From NCBI GenBank assembly GCA_014825775.1, contig MVAQ01000022.1, positions 107,924 to 171,923 on the forward strand: a DNA stretch of 64,000 nucleotides, in the 5' to 3' direction. A program made the position numbers and the translations under genes. The stretch comes from Krasilnikovozyma curviuscula (lineage: Eukaryota > Basidiomycota > Tremellomycetes > Cystofilobasidiales > Mrakiaceae). The stretch's first letter is position 1; each line of letters opens with the position of its first letter. The notes under the pieces were generated by a model. It saw nothing but the letters and a program-made list of their open reading frames with translations. It was not told the origin of the DNA and did not search any database. Below are positions 23,317 through 34,939 of this stretch, piece after piece.

Positions 23317-26300
23317 TTACTGTAAATCTGTGGGAGAAAACCCATTCGTCGTGTCTGCCATCCAAGAGGAAATATCGAGTTCGCCCGTGGTCGTCGTCAT
23401 ATTCTGATCGAACGAAATCCACGAGTCGTCAAAGTGGGTAGCGGCGCGATTGTGGTAGTGATTGCTGAGGGACGCCATGGACGTTGAAGACGGTGGGTGG
23501 GCGTAGCCCTTGGACGAGACCTCATTACCAAAGACATTCGATGAGTTGTTGTTATTGTTGCTGTTGCTGAATTCGTCAAAGGCGAGAATGTGGTCTAAGT
23601 TTAAGGAGGGCTGGTAAGATGAAGCCATTGCTGACGAAGATACAGGAAGATTGCTGAAGTCCATTTCGGGATCAACAACCATACCCACGGATCCAACAGC
23701 AAAGCTGTTAAGAAAATCAGGGTTGTTGAGCCATTCAGCGAGCTCTTCCTGTTCTTTTTGCGACAAGCCTCCGCCGCTGTCGATGGGAGATGAGACATCA
23801 TCGAACAACGCCGGGCCAGGCGATAGCGCAGCAGGGGCCGGTGCTGGAGGTAGTTCTGACTGTGAATGTACTTGAGATGATGTTTGTTGTTGTTTTGCGG
23901 CCAGGTACATGGTAATGGCCTCGTTTAGCTGCTCTGGTGTCAAAGAAATGCCATTTGGCAAAGCGACGAGGTTGCTGGATGTGTTGTTGTCCAATGACAA
24001 CGTGTTGAAGAGCTGGCCACCATATCTATGCGGATTGCTTCCATCTGTAAGCTTGTAGTTACTGTTCTCTGGGTATGATGGAGCAGCTGGGAATAAGTTA
24101 AAGTTGGCATTATTGACGACACTGTTATTCACAGTGTTGTGGCTCGGGACGTTGCCACTGTTGATGTCGTTGGAATTGAAACTACTACAAGCTGATGATA
24201 GTGCTGGTGTAGTGTTGTCAGGTATGGCTGGGTCCGGAAGGGTGAATGAGGCTGGTAAGTTTAAGTCTTGGCTGTTCGACGGAGTAGCGCTTGGACCAAG
24301 AGCTGCTCTCGAAGAGTGCGTAGAACTGATAGAGTTGGATCTTGAAACAGAAATTGGAGTGGCCCGACTCTTGGCTGTTTTACTAACGGACGTCTTCCGC
24401 CCCAATGTTGATGTTTTGGAGCTTGTTGACTTTGATCGGACCAGGGGAGAAGTTGAACTAACTCTGGCAGCTGGTATTTCGTTACCTGAAACTGATTCTG
24501 ATCTATTTCTAGCCCTTGAGCAGCATGATGACTCGGAAGGTTCACGAATCTGTTCTACCTTGACAGGAACAGGTTGAACAAGAATACCTTCCGAAGAGCT
24601 ACCACAACACGATCCAGAGGCATTGTTAGGATTAGAAAATGAAGCGTGGGTGAACTGATTGTGCTGAAGATTGTTACTTGAAGCAGAGGCGACGTTCGGC
24701 TGGCTGTCAGCTGGTGAATAAGATCCAACTCTCGAGCTCGCAGTGAGTCCAGACAACACTGAAGAAGCCCTTGGAGTTCCGACTGCTGACGAGGCACAAT
24801 CGCAGCTTCCACACTGCGAGAAAATTGAAAAATAGTCAGCAGAACGACCTACAAGGTGAAAGCTAATAGGTACTTACACATCCACAGCAGTCAGTCCCAC
24901 ATGTGCAAGAACCTGGCTCACATTTGCACTGGCCTGAGCAGCAAACAAGCCTTGGGATCTCCACAAGACCAGCTCTAGACTTTAGCAGGGAGCCAGCTGA
25001 ATCCTGCAAAACTGATGGAGGCAAAACCTTGACATCTTCCGCCGCCTCGGCAAGTAACGAGTACTTCTTTCTGGACGGCGGAGCAGGAGGTAAATTTGCT
25101 GCTGAAGCTGCCAAAATTTGTTCGACGGTGAAAAGATGAGTACAGTCCAAGCAACTAATAAAGCAAAGAACGAAAAGGACGTCAGGTTCAAACTCCAACC
25201 TTCGTTAAGCACGCAGACTTTAAGACTCACGATCCACAACTACCTTGACCACACCCACCATCTTCATCGCCATGACCTCCACCACCATCAGATGCATCAC
25301 CAGGAATACCATGGATCGCACAACCTGGACACGCACATCCATCCCCACATGTGCATCCACTCATCATGACGTCTCCATCCTCATTCGTAATGAAGCTATT
25401 TATCGAAGGCAAGTTCTCTGCGCTGAGGAAGTCGGTAAACCCGTTTGTCCCATCGACAGGGGAGGTACCGCCGGGGGACAAGTACATTGGGCTGAGCGTG
25501 TTCGACTCGTCTGGATTACTGTAAAAAGTCAAGCCCTGAGGAGGTTGGTCGTTGGTGGAGGAAGGACCGCTTTGGTTACTGATAAGGTTGGCCATGTACT
25601 GGCTGAAAAAGCGTGAAGTTTCTTCGTCAATACCAGGCGCGGGGGGTTCAAAGCCTTGAAGGTCTTCCTCCTGGCGAAGTGATGATATTTTGGGTTGGAA
25701 CAGGTAGCCCGATTGAGAAGTATGTTGCGAGCCACCGTAAGGTGAGAAAAGTTTCGTTTTGTGAATGTGAGGAGAGGTGTGTGCGGGGTGAGATCGGGTT
25801 CTGTTGATAGCAGGGTGGGCAACAATCGGATCGTGATGTTCTGCAGGCGTGAAGTTTCGTAACGAAGCTGGGAGGGAAGTTTGAACCTGCGCCTTTGAAT
25901 TGAATGCGTCAATCAATGACTCAGCAGAATTGTTGGTAGAATTGACAGACGAGTGGATGGCGGAAGATGATTGTTGGGTGGGGTGATGCTCGGTTGGGGA
26001 TGGTAGCTGAGATTGAGAAGCTAGTGCTACTGCTTTCTTGGTGGAGCAACAACCACCAGCAGCAGGTGACGGACTATCGTGACTTTCCTTTTTTGACGGC
26101 TTGTCATGACAGCAGTTACACATTCCTCCGACGCGACACATGCATGGGTTGAGCAAAGCGTCGACTGATGAGACAAGAAATCAAGGCACGATCAGCCAAC
26201 TAACACCTCAAAAAGTAGAACACACAGATTGACTGCACTCACGCCTAGTCTTCTCATCTCTACGAGGAACATCACCACCTTGAAGTCCATTAAGCGCCTC

Positions 26301-26900
26301 AGCAGCGGTCCGCATGTCTTGGAAATCTCGGAGACCATTTGGGTAAGTTGGGACTGGTTGCTCTTTCTCCTTCTTCTTTCCTCGGCCTGTCGTAAAAGAT
26401 AACATCATCAAATTGTCAATTGTCTCATTTGAATAAAAAAAGTCAATCGGACTTGCAGAGAACTTACTAGCGGCTGGCCCGGCGGTTCCTTCAGCAATGA
26501 GTTCTTCTGGAGCAGCTTCACACAGACACTTGACGTGAACTTGTTTTGTCTTTCTGAGCTCACGACAGTGCGAACATTGGGTGACAGGCCTGCCTTTTTC
26601 TGTTTCGACAGGAAAGTGGTTTTGATATTTCAAGTCAGCTTTTTTTTTTTTTTTGGCGTGGAATGATATAGCCATCATACGCACTCTTGATCTCGAACAG
26701 AGGCCTATCTGAATGAGCACATGAAGAACTTCTGTGCCCTTTGATACATGTTTGGCTGAAAGAAATCAAGTAATTTACGGAAGGCGCAGCGGGACGAGGG
26801 AGGAGAGGAGACAAGTAACGAACAGGTCAGACTTTAGCAAGACAGCAAAGCACCAGCAGGACACTCACCAAGCAAACTTCTTGTCGTTGATGAGAACCAT
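23317..26900 (-). CDS. CUF1: Copper-fist transcription factor Cuf1
   Basis: Copper-sensing DNA-binding regulator of the Ace1/Mac1/Cuf1 family. The N-terminal copper fist reads MVLINDKKFAC, QTCIKGHRSSSCAHSDRPLF, then KKGRPVTQCSHCRELRKTKQ and HVKCLC, giving the C-x2-C-x8-C-x-H zinc site and the minor-groove R/KGRP motif. Farther on are cysteine clusters typical of copper binding: NPCMCRVGGMCNCCHDK, SGCTCGDGCACPGC, CGQGSCGSCLDC, then CCSGQCKCEPGSCTCGTDCC with CGSCDC directly after it. The C-terminal exon (about 480 residues) is Ser/Asn-rich and acidic near its end (DPEMDFSN, FDDSWISFDQ), probably the activation region. About seven exons; one intron carries 15 consecutive A (T on the plus strand, 26640-26654). 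In Cryptococcus, Cuf1 controls both copper uptake and metallothionein genes; this orthology is inferred from the domains. Confidence 0.92.
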
Positions 26901-27467
26901 CTCGGAGAATGAAAAGGAGAAGAAAGGGAGAAGAAATAGATAAATAGCCAGGTGCTGTGCTGCTGCCGCCGACTGCAGCTGGCTCTTCCCACCGAGGAAT
27001 CAGAATTCCTCTGCTACGACCCGCTGGTTCACCTGATGTTATTGAAGGAGATCATCCAGTGGTACGTCAGGGTGGTTGCTCAGGTTCAGCCTAAACCTTG
27101 TATTTTGCGTACTGCTTGGTTGCCTCACACTTACTGGACAGCGTGACATATTTTGCGTGACAGATTTCCAATGTGTGGACTGAGGGATTTATAAATGAGA
27201 GTTCGGAGGGACGATAAGATCGGTCTTCAACCCCGGAGAAGATACTGAGAAGTTAAGGGAAACTTCTGAGAACGGCTGTGTTCTGTAATAGAGCTTCTGA
27301 TATCCACTGCGACAAATTTTGACTGCCCGACATAAGCAATGTGCCTCACAACGGAGTATTACATCGACGGTTTTGTCGGAGTGAGCATCAAGAAACAAAT
27401 AATTTAATTAGTGCTTTCGAACAGTTCTTTCATTGAAGTATGGCGGGTTTTTGCCAGAGCAAGAAAG
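26901..27467. other. Intergenic, CUF1 promoter
   Basis: Upstream region of CUF1 and 3' end of IMP1. No supportable gene; I could not identify a specific copper-response element by eye. Confidence 0.45.
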
Positions 27468-28190
27468 TCAATTTTTGGGTATAGCGCTGCTGCGCGCATC
27501 TAACCATATCTTGGGGTCTCTAAACCAAGTAAAGTTCGGCCAAACCTAGAAAGAAAAGAGATTTTTGTTAAAAAGACAACTGGTAGAGATATAACGACCG
27601 ACACTGACTCTAGCTTCTATCCTTCCCCTGAGCAGCGCAATGGGTACAGGACCGTAATCTCTTGAATCCGTCGAGTTGCTCAAGTTGTCACCGGCAAGCC
27701 ACACGTGACCTCTAGGGACTTTGATAAACTTCTCTGTCTGAACAGCCGAAGCTAGCCCTCTTTTACCCTCCCTCTGAAGAGTCGCATCCACCACGTCTCC
27801 CTCCATCCCAATGATGCGTTTCCCAAGCCACCGGCTCGCGATGTACGGGTGTCGAGCAATTACCAGGTCCCCTCGCTGGAAATTTGGCGGGTTCGACAAG
27901 GCGGGAAGCACGTTGACCCATACCCAGTCGCCAGAGTGAGAAATCGTCGGAAGCATCGATTCGCCGCTGCAAGCTGAGAGGAAACCGACATTCTCCATGA
28001 AGAGATGGTAACCTACCAGAATCTAATTACAGGAAGTGGACAAAAGGTGATCAGATCATAAAGTCAGCTTTTCGAAAGTCCAAATTGGTTTGAGAGCTTG
28101 ATCAATTACCTCTGTCGTAACAAGGAGCGAACGACCCATGACCCTAGGCAACCTCTTCAAGCTAGGTCTGCTGATGGTAGGCCATCTCAT
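27468..28190 (-). CDS. IMP1: Mitochondrial inner membrane protease subunit Imp1
   Basis: Signal-peptidase-like (S26) serine protease of the mitochondrial inner membrane that matures intermembrane-space proteins. The ATG at 28190 gives a basic N-terminus (MRWPTISRPSLKRLPRVMGR) that continues through an intron to ILVGYHLFMENVGFLSAC. The catalytic Ser is in GESMLPTISHSGDWV and the general base Lys in GKRIIGMEGD. The substrate-binding block AGDNLSNSTDSRDYGPVP carries the NSxDSRxYGP signature of Imp1 rather than Imp2. After an intron (donor GTCAGT, acceptor TTTCTAG) the last exon encodes VWPNFTWFRDPKIWLD and ends at 27468. Length is normal for the family. The first exon is chosen because it keeps phase and supplies an ATG; an alternative start is the internal Met in FMENVG. 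Confidence 0.88.
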
Positions 28191-28465
28191 ACTCTAGTTG
28201 TCAGAGCCCCTAACCGGCAACTGATCTCCCTTCTTGAAAATTCGGAGATATCTCTTGAGCGTTCGGAGGAGGTCGTGCTTCGAATTGTGGATTCGAACTT
28301 GACTCTAACCGTCAGAGTGGAACCTTTTGGAACCTGATGCGACTTGTGAACTTGGACAGTATCCCACAAGAAGTGAGCACCTGACTTATCCTTTCGAAAA
28401 CGGGAGCTCTCAAACTTAAATTTTGCTGCATTCTCCTCACTAAGCTGCTGGTCGAAATCCACCTA

Positions 28466-29325
28466 TTGTCCCTTTCACCTTCACTTCCCCTTACCTCCCG
28501 ACACATATGGTACTCCCTGAAATCACCTAGTCCTAGAGTCGCTGGTCGATGGCTGCTGGAGCTCTATCGCGACGTCAAAGTAAGAAACGTACTTGCTCGC
28601 GCTCTCCGGCATGCGGTCTGCTCCATTGAAGTCATCCAAGCGATGGAGGATCTGTGGAAAGAGAAGAATATAAGAGAGAGGATCCACGTTGGGAATGGGA
28701 GTAATTCAGGGTCAGAATCAGATTCAGCCTCTGAAGAGACAACCACCTCTGAAGACTTGTTCCCTCCACTCACCTGCACCGAACTCCCCAAGCGACTCTT
28801 CCGAACCCTGAACGACACTACCAAGAGCTCCTCAATAAAAATGATACAATACTTGTTCGATAACTACACCCCATCACCCGACTCCCACCGGGGTTATCCA
28901 CTTTGCGCCGCTGTCGTCGCCGCTCCGACCTCTCGGGAGGCTCAGAGAGCCATCAACATCCTTCTCAACCACGGCGCTGATCCGGGTATCAAAGATGGGA
29001 TTGCAATCCGCCAAGCGATTAAGATGCAGAGTCTGGAGCTCGTGAGGGTGCTGGTTGAGCGCGGCAGGCTGGATTTGAGCGATGAGGAAAATTGGAGGAG
29101 ATTGAAGTTAAAACCTGGTTCTGGGGAGATGCCGAAGGTAAAGGTCACACACGCTTTGATGAGTGAATAAATTGATTGCCTTTGGTATTGCCTGAGTGAT
29201 CTCTTACTGAAATATCCTTTCCCTCAGCGTACGCAACCAAACGCGACGCTAGACCGATAGTTCAGTACTTCATGAATCAGAACGGAGTCGTTCCAGATTT
29301 GAACGCTCTTAAGGCTTTGATGTAA
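28466..29325 (+). CDS. Ankyrin-repeat protein, 5' end unresolved
   Basis: The frame is open from 28385 and codes a helical, repeat-like protein: VLARALRHAVCSIEVIQAME, an acidic spacer rich in Ser/Glu, IKMIQYLFDNYTPSPD, CAAVVAAPTSREAQRAINIL and LLNHGADPGIKDG, then AIKMQSLELVRVLVERGRLD. The last blocks match the ankyrin consensus (LL..GADP; A....LE.V..L.ERG). A 3' exon (from about 29228) gives YATKRDARPIVQYFMNQNGV and ends at 29325; a donor at GTTCTG near 29113 keeps frame. No ATG opens the long exon: the first in-frame ATG is 28643, so either a short 5' exon is missed or translation starts there. It is divergent from IMP1. Partner unknown. Confidence 0.6.
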
Positions 29326-29805
29326 TTGAGATATTATGTGGTGATTATCTTGGGACTCTCAAGCAGTCTGTTGTTCTATTTACAATGTTGTCATCGCAAA
29401 TCTAACACCAATTTTAAGCACCAGCTAGTCTTCCTCGACGTGCTTGGCAAGGAACTCAGTAGCCCTCTGTATCCCAGTGTTCATTTACCTCGTTGTGCTA
29501 AGGGTTCTACGTGAGTTAGGGTCAGCCCTGAAGGAGCCGGTGATGGACAGCACACGAACTACGAACGACTCTATCTCACTTTGAAGACTAACACACTTAT
29601 TACAAATACACCATCTCCTGCTCTCTTCTCTCTTTCTGAGATGGGAAAAATGTAAACAAATCTCCACAAAATCGATACTCGGATTGAATTCGGCGCCGAA
29701 CGCGGTCGAATGAAGAGGTCACTATTTGTAGCTCTTGCGAGATTGCTTGCAACCAAATCTTTTCCAGGTGAAAAAAGGCTACTGGTAATCAATACTAGTT
29801 TGAAG
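29326..29805. other. Intergenic, upstream of MFS transporter 1
   Basis: Holds the 3' UTR of the ankyrin gene and the promoter of the first transporter. A short minus-strand frame ending ATEFLAKHVEED at 29427 resembles a protein tail but lacks upstream exons that would support it. Confidence 0.4.
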
Positions 29806-32179
29806 ATGGCTTTGAGAAGAGGTGAGCTTCTCTACTTGTCTCTCTAATATTGGTTCTTAAGACTGATTTCAGTACTAATACCACGCGTATCTCCTACTCA
29901 TTTTTCTCTCCAGGAAACAACGCTCCAGTCACTGTAGCTGCTGCACCAGAGCTGACAGATCATCAGAAACATAATCTGGTCGATCAGTCGCAAAGACCGA
30001 AGGTTCGTGCAGAAAACCTTTCTTGTCACGCTTTTATCCGGCATTGAACTTCATTTTGTCTCATTTCCTTGCAGGGAGCGAAGCTTTATATATCTCTTTT
30101 GGCTCTTGGAACAGCCCTTCTACTTTCTTTTATTGATCAGACATCTGTCTCAACTGCGACCCCAAAAATCGGAGAGCAGCTGAACGCCAGTGGCTCTATC
30201 AGTTGTGCGTTCCTTTTGCATTCGTTCGCACCATAATTACAGCTCTCGGCCGGTCTGAGTAACAAAATGGTGCGCTTCTAGGGGTAGGAACGTCTTTCTT
30301 GGTCGCCAATACCATCAGCTGCGTTCCCTATGGCAGGCTCTCCGATATCTTTGGACGCAAAGTCACCCTTCTGACAGCTATGACCATCCTCTCCTTCGGT
30401 GACCTTCTCTGTGGATTCGCCAAGACACCCATTCAGCTCTATATCTTCAGAGCGATTGCAGGACTCGGGTTCGGCGGTATCAACAGCTGCGTCATGATCA
30501 TCATGAGCGACTTGGTCAGCTTGAAAGAAAGAGGCAAGTACCAAGGCGCTTTGGGAGCTTTCATCGCTCTTGGGAATTCTATTGGACCGTTCATCGGAGC
30601 TGCGTTAGTAGATATCAAATTCAGCTGGGTGTTTTGGATCACACCCATGCTGGCCCTTCCTACTGGTGCGGTCGTGTGGTTCATCATCCCTCAAAAGCCT
30701 ACAACAGGCAACTTTGCAGAGAAGTTGAAGAAGATTGACTACCTAGGTATAATTGTGTCGTTGGCGGCAATATGTGAGTTTTTCTTAGGTTCCGAAATTA
30801 GAAAAGTCGGCGCGTGACTGATTTTGTTAGTGACCCCCTTACAGTGCTAATTCTTGTACCTGTCTCTGGAGGAGGAACTGAATGGGCTTGGGACAGTGCT
30901 ACCGTCATATCTCTCTTCGTTGTTGGCATCACTCTGGCTATTGCTTTCATTTATATCGAAGGCTGGGTGGCTCCTCTTCCGATTTTACCTTGTGAGTGCT
31001 CTTCTGCTATAAGCTTCCTGTCACTCATCTGGATTGACACTTGACTTTGCCTCCAATAGTACGTTTGTTCAAAAGTGTAGGGGCAACAAGCGTACTGCTT
31101 CAAACTTTCTTGGTATGTTTCATTCTTCACTTCACCTTTCCAATGCGCGATCTGATATCCTCCCATCTCCAGTCCGGCATGGTTTACTACGGCAATTCCT
31201 TCTACCTTCCAATATACTACATTTCAATTCGAGGCTTCACAACCATTGAAGCAGCAGCATTGATGCTCCCTCTCCTCCTGACACAGACAATCTCTTCAGT
31301 TGGAACAGGCCAAATCGTGTTCAGAACAGGAAAAGTAAAACCATCTATCTTAGTAGGATTCCTCTTCTGGACGGTAGCTGCTGGTCTGGAGTACACGTTC
31401 GGGCTGGGGTCGAGTAAAGCGTACATTATTGGGCTGCTGGTCATTCAGGGCCTGTCGGTTGGGTCCACGCTACAGACAACGTTAGTCTCTGCTCAGGCGG
31501 CTGTAGCAGTTGAAGATAGAGCTGTCATTACCTCTAGTGAGTCCCCATGTTCTCTGTTGTGTGAGTATCATTCCGACTTTTTCCTTCTTTAGCCCGAAAC
31601 CTCTTCAGAAATCTTGGAGGCAGTTTTGCACTGGCTATTGTAAGTTCAGGTTCCCATTCTCAGATGCCCACTTTGCTCACAGATTTTCCGGCTCTAGTTT
31701 AACTCTGTATTTCACAACTCCATCAACAGTAAAATCTCTACAGTGTCCATCTCTAGCTCGCTCAAGGCTCAAATCGTATCTGCAAACCTTGTTCTTCCTT
31801 CGACTTTAAACTCGAGCATCGCCCATCAGATACATAACATTTATGAAACGAGCATCAAAAAGTGCTTCCTGATCTTCATCCCTGTGATTGGAGTCGCATT
31901 TCTTCTCTCGTTCAGCATTACTGTACGTACTTTCATATCACTGATCATGTAAACACCCTGCCTCAAGAGCGAATAGTTGACAACTCCTTTTTTCTCTAGG
32001 AAATTCCATTGAGAGCTGATCCAAAAGAGGTGATACCAATGAAAGATCCAGCGGCTCAAGACATCGAAATGCAGGTAGCGGAGGTAGTTGAAAACGTCGA
32101 GTCACAGACCACGACTGTTGTCAATAGGAACGAGGACGAGATCAATGTAGAGCTTGAGCTGCTGCAGAAGCAAATGTAG
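29806..32179 (+). CDS. MFS transporter 1 (DHA2-like, 14 TM), tandem copy A
   Basis: Plasma-membrane-type major facilitator, probably a proton-coupled drug or metabolite exporter. Exon 1 is only MALRRG; later exons give GAKLYISLLALGTALLLSF, then WVGTSFLVANTISCVPYGRL with SDIFGRKVTLL (motif A loop G-R-L-S-D-x-F-G-R-K). The motif C-like helix FRAIAGLGFGGINSCVMIIM is intact, followed by SLKERGKYQGALGAF. Further helices include SWVFWITPMLALPTGAVVWF, GMVYYGNSFYLPIYYISIRG, GSSKAYIIGLLVIQGLSVGS and CFLIFIPVIGVAFLLSFSIT. The C-terminal tail is hydrophilic and acidic. About nine introns. It is the upstream copy of a direct tandem pair with the gene at 32545, with the same exon layout. Substrate not predictable. 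Confidence 0.9.
31365..31444 (+). repeat. 80-bp near-identical patch shared with copy B
   Basis: This stretch of MFS copy A differs at one position from 34119-34198 in copy B, while the neighbouring 60 bp on either side differ at about one site in five. It encodes the same residues around FWTVAAGLEYTFGLGSSKAY. Read by eye from an ungapped alignment. Confidence 0.85.
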
Positions 32180-32544
32180 ACTTGTAAAGTTGGAAACTAT
32201 ATCGATGCAAAATTATTTTATTAAATGACAGCCAGCCAACTTGCCCCTCCAGCTCTTAAGCCTCGCTGTACTTATCGCGACAATCAGTCTCCTACTTGAT
32301 CAGCGACCTGAACTGCTAGAGGAAACTGGGCTTTCTCAGAAACTCTGATCTATTCGAGATGGAGGAAGATCAGAGGGCAAATCGAGACCAGAGGGACCTT
32401 TCGGACTGTTATGTGATGGACCGGCCGAAACCATGGAAAGGCTAATCGAATCACAACCACGACATTACTCTTGCAGTCCCTGATTTACTTCTCACAAGAA
32501 CTTTTGATACCTCTTTTCAAACTTGACTCAGTGCTGAAACATCA
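32180..32544 (+). other. Spacer between the tandem MFS genes
   Basis: 3' UTR of copy A and promoter of copy B. I see no obvious similarity to the promoter of copy A, so the duplicated unit appears limited to the coding region or the promoters have diverged. Confidence 0.5.
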
Positions 32545-34939
32545 ATGGCTTTGACGAGAAGTGAGTTGGTCGCCTCGGTGCTTCACCACTGCTCCCTACC
32601 CCACACCGCTGGCGACTGACTGCAACGCATATCTATTTTTTCTCGTTTGGTTCGTTAATTCTAGGAAACAAAAAAACACAAACTTCTGATGAGCTCCAGC
32701 TTACGGAGCACCAGAGACATAACCTCATCGATCAATCCCAACGACCGAAGGTGGGTGAAATTCGGAAAATGTTGATGACTGCTATGTGGATTTTCACTCT
32801 GCCAATTTAACTCTTGTGGTGTTTTTTTAGGGTGCTAAATTGTACATATCTCTCCTTGCGCTTGGGATGGCTCTCATACTCTCCGTCATTGATCAGACGT
32901 CAGTAAGTACTGCCGCTCCAAAAATAGGAGAACAGCTCAACGCGAGTGGTAGCATCAGTTGTGAGTAGAAAATTATGAAGCAAGATAGCTCCAGTTGCAA
33001 ATATTGATATTGCCCTCCTGCCTGTAGGGGTAGGAACGTCATTCCTCGTCGCCAATACTGTCAGCTGCGTTCCCTATGGGAGGCTTTCAGACATCTTCGG
33101 TCGCAAGATCACTCTGTTGACCGCTATGGCGATTTTATCTTTTGGAGATATACTTTGTGGATTTTCTAAAACTCCACTTCAGCTCTATGTCTTCAGAGCA
33201 GTTGCTGGACTCGGATTCGGTGGCATCAACAGTTGTGTGATGATCATCATGAGCGACCTCGTCAGCTTGAAGGAGAAAGGGAAGTACCAAGGTCTCCTTG
33301 GAGCTTCGGTGGCTCTAGGAACATCTATTGGACCATTCGTAGGTGCTTCGCTGGTTGGCGCAGGCTTCAAGTGGGTGTTTTGGATCACGCCAATCTTGGC
33401 AGTTCCAACAGGCGCAGTCGTGTGGTTTATTATCCCTCAGAAGCCAACAACAGGTAACCTGGTAGATAAACTCAAGAAGATTGACTACTTGGGTATTGTC
33501 GTTTCTCTGGCTGCTCTTTGTAAATTTCTTGCCTTGATCTCCATCCTTCGCGAAAGTTACCAATTTTCATGTTCCCCCTCTTTAGTGCTCATTCTAGTAC
33601 CAATCTCTGGAGGTGGAACTGAGTGGGCTTGGAGTAGTGCCACTGTAATTTCTCTCCTCGTTATTGGTCTTTTTCTCATGGTCGCTTTTATATACATCGA
33701 AGGGTGGGTTGCTCCGCTACCGATTTTACCTCGTAAGTTCCTGCACTCTTGTACTTTACAAGTTTCTTTAAATCACTTACGTATGTTATGCTTATATTGT
33801 TACTAAAAGTTCGTCTATTTAAGAGCTTGGGAGCGTCTAGTGTCTTACTACAAACGTTCCTGGTAAGTCACGGTATTCTGCTCGCTCTTGAGACTGTTTT
33901 TTCTTAATGCAGACTCCAATTTGTAGACTGGTATGGTCTACTTCGGAAATGCATTCTATTTGCCCATCTACTATATCTCCATCCGAGGCTATTCAACAAT
34001 CGAAGCGGCAGCGATGATGCTACCATTGATGTTTACTCAAAGCATCTCTTCAGTTGGAACTGGCCAGATCGTTTTCAGAACAGGGAAAGTGAAACCATCT
34101 ATTCAAGCTGGGTTCCTGTTCTGGACGGTAGCTGCTGGTCTGGAGTACACATTCGGGCTGGGGTCGAGTAAAGCGTACATTATTGGGCTGCTGGTCATCC
34201 AAGGACTGGCGGTCGGCTCAACACTACAGACTACGCTGATATCTGCTCAATCAGCTGTATCAGTAGAAGACAGAGCTGTGGTAACGTCGGGTAAGTTATC
34301 TCCAGCGTGTTCTTCGTTTGAGCAACCCTCGAGCTTGCTTGTTGTTTTGATTTATGGATGCAGCGAGAAACTTTTTGCGTAATCTGGGCGGTAGTTTCGC
34401 TTTAGCGATCGTAAGGCTCTCCATTATGATTCGAAATTTTACATATCTGACATTGCCTCCTTCTCAAAGCTCAACTCAATCTTCCATAACTCGATCAACA
34501 GTAATATCGCATCGGTCTCCATCGCCAGCTCTCTTAAAGCCCAGATCACCCCCTCAAATTCAGTTCTGAATCCCTCCTTGAGCTCTTCACAAGTGGAGCA
34601 GATATACAATATCTATGAGGCTAGCATCAGGAAGTGTTTCTTGTTATTCATCCCGGTGACAGGGGTTGCCTTCCTCTTGTCATTTACCATCACAGCAAGT
34701 CTCCTTTACTCTTTTTGCAGGAAATTCCGACTGATTGTTTTTCCCTTTTACCCTAGGAAATTCCTTTGAGAGCTGACCCTAAGGAACAAGCAACTACAAA
34801 GGACCAAAAAAGTCAGGACATTGAGATGCAGGCGCCCGGAATCGAAGCCGTCGAATCGAGAACAACAACGGTTTTGAAGGGCGGAAACATCAACAATAAC
34901 GATGATGCAGGCGGCGAGCAACAGCAGAAGAAGGTGTAG
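32545..34939 (+). CDS. MFS transporter 2 (DHA2-like, 14 TM), tandem copy B
   Basis: Paralogue of the preceding gene with matching exon borders throughout. It begins MALTRRNKKTQTSDELQLTE and continues GAKLYISLLALGMALILSVI, WVGTSFLVANTVSCVPYGRL, SDIFGRKITLLTAMAILSFG and FRAVAGLGFGGINSCVMIIM. Next come KWVFWITPILAVPTGAVVWF, GTEWAWSSATVISLLVIGLF, GMVYFGNAFYLPIYYISIRG and CFLLFIPVTGVAFLLSFTIT. The tail differs from copy A (poly-Asn, GGEQQQKKV). Protein identity to copy A is high in the transmembrane core and low in both termini. Both copies are intact, suggesting that each is under selection; separate substrates or expression are inference. An 80-bp stretch near 34119 is almost identical to copy A. 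Confidence 0.9.
34119..34198 (+). repeat. 80-bp near-identical patch shared with copy A
   Basis: Partner of 31365-31444, direct orientation, 79 of 80 positions identical by eye. Confidence 0.85.

Noticed and set aside
23651..24577. Plus-strand frames opposite the CUF1 C-terminal exon
   Set aside because: Shadow frames over a low-complexity Ser/Asn-rich exon; no domain.
26640..26654. Run of 15 T (poly-A on the coding strand) considered as a retrotransposon tail
   Set aside because: It lies inside a normal CUF1 intron with no target-site duplication or transposon sequence nearby.
28187..28506. Minus-strand frames between IMP1 and the ankyrin gene (for example starting MCRE with a possible 32-nt intron)
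   Set aside because: The intron would be too short and the protein has no recognisable features; it overlaps the divergent 5' regions.
29427..29480. Minus-strand tail ending ATEFLAKHVEED
   Set aside because: Looks like a protein C-terminus but no upstream exons with phase-compatible sites could be found before the MFS start codon.
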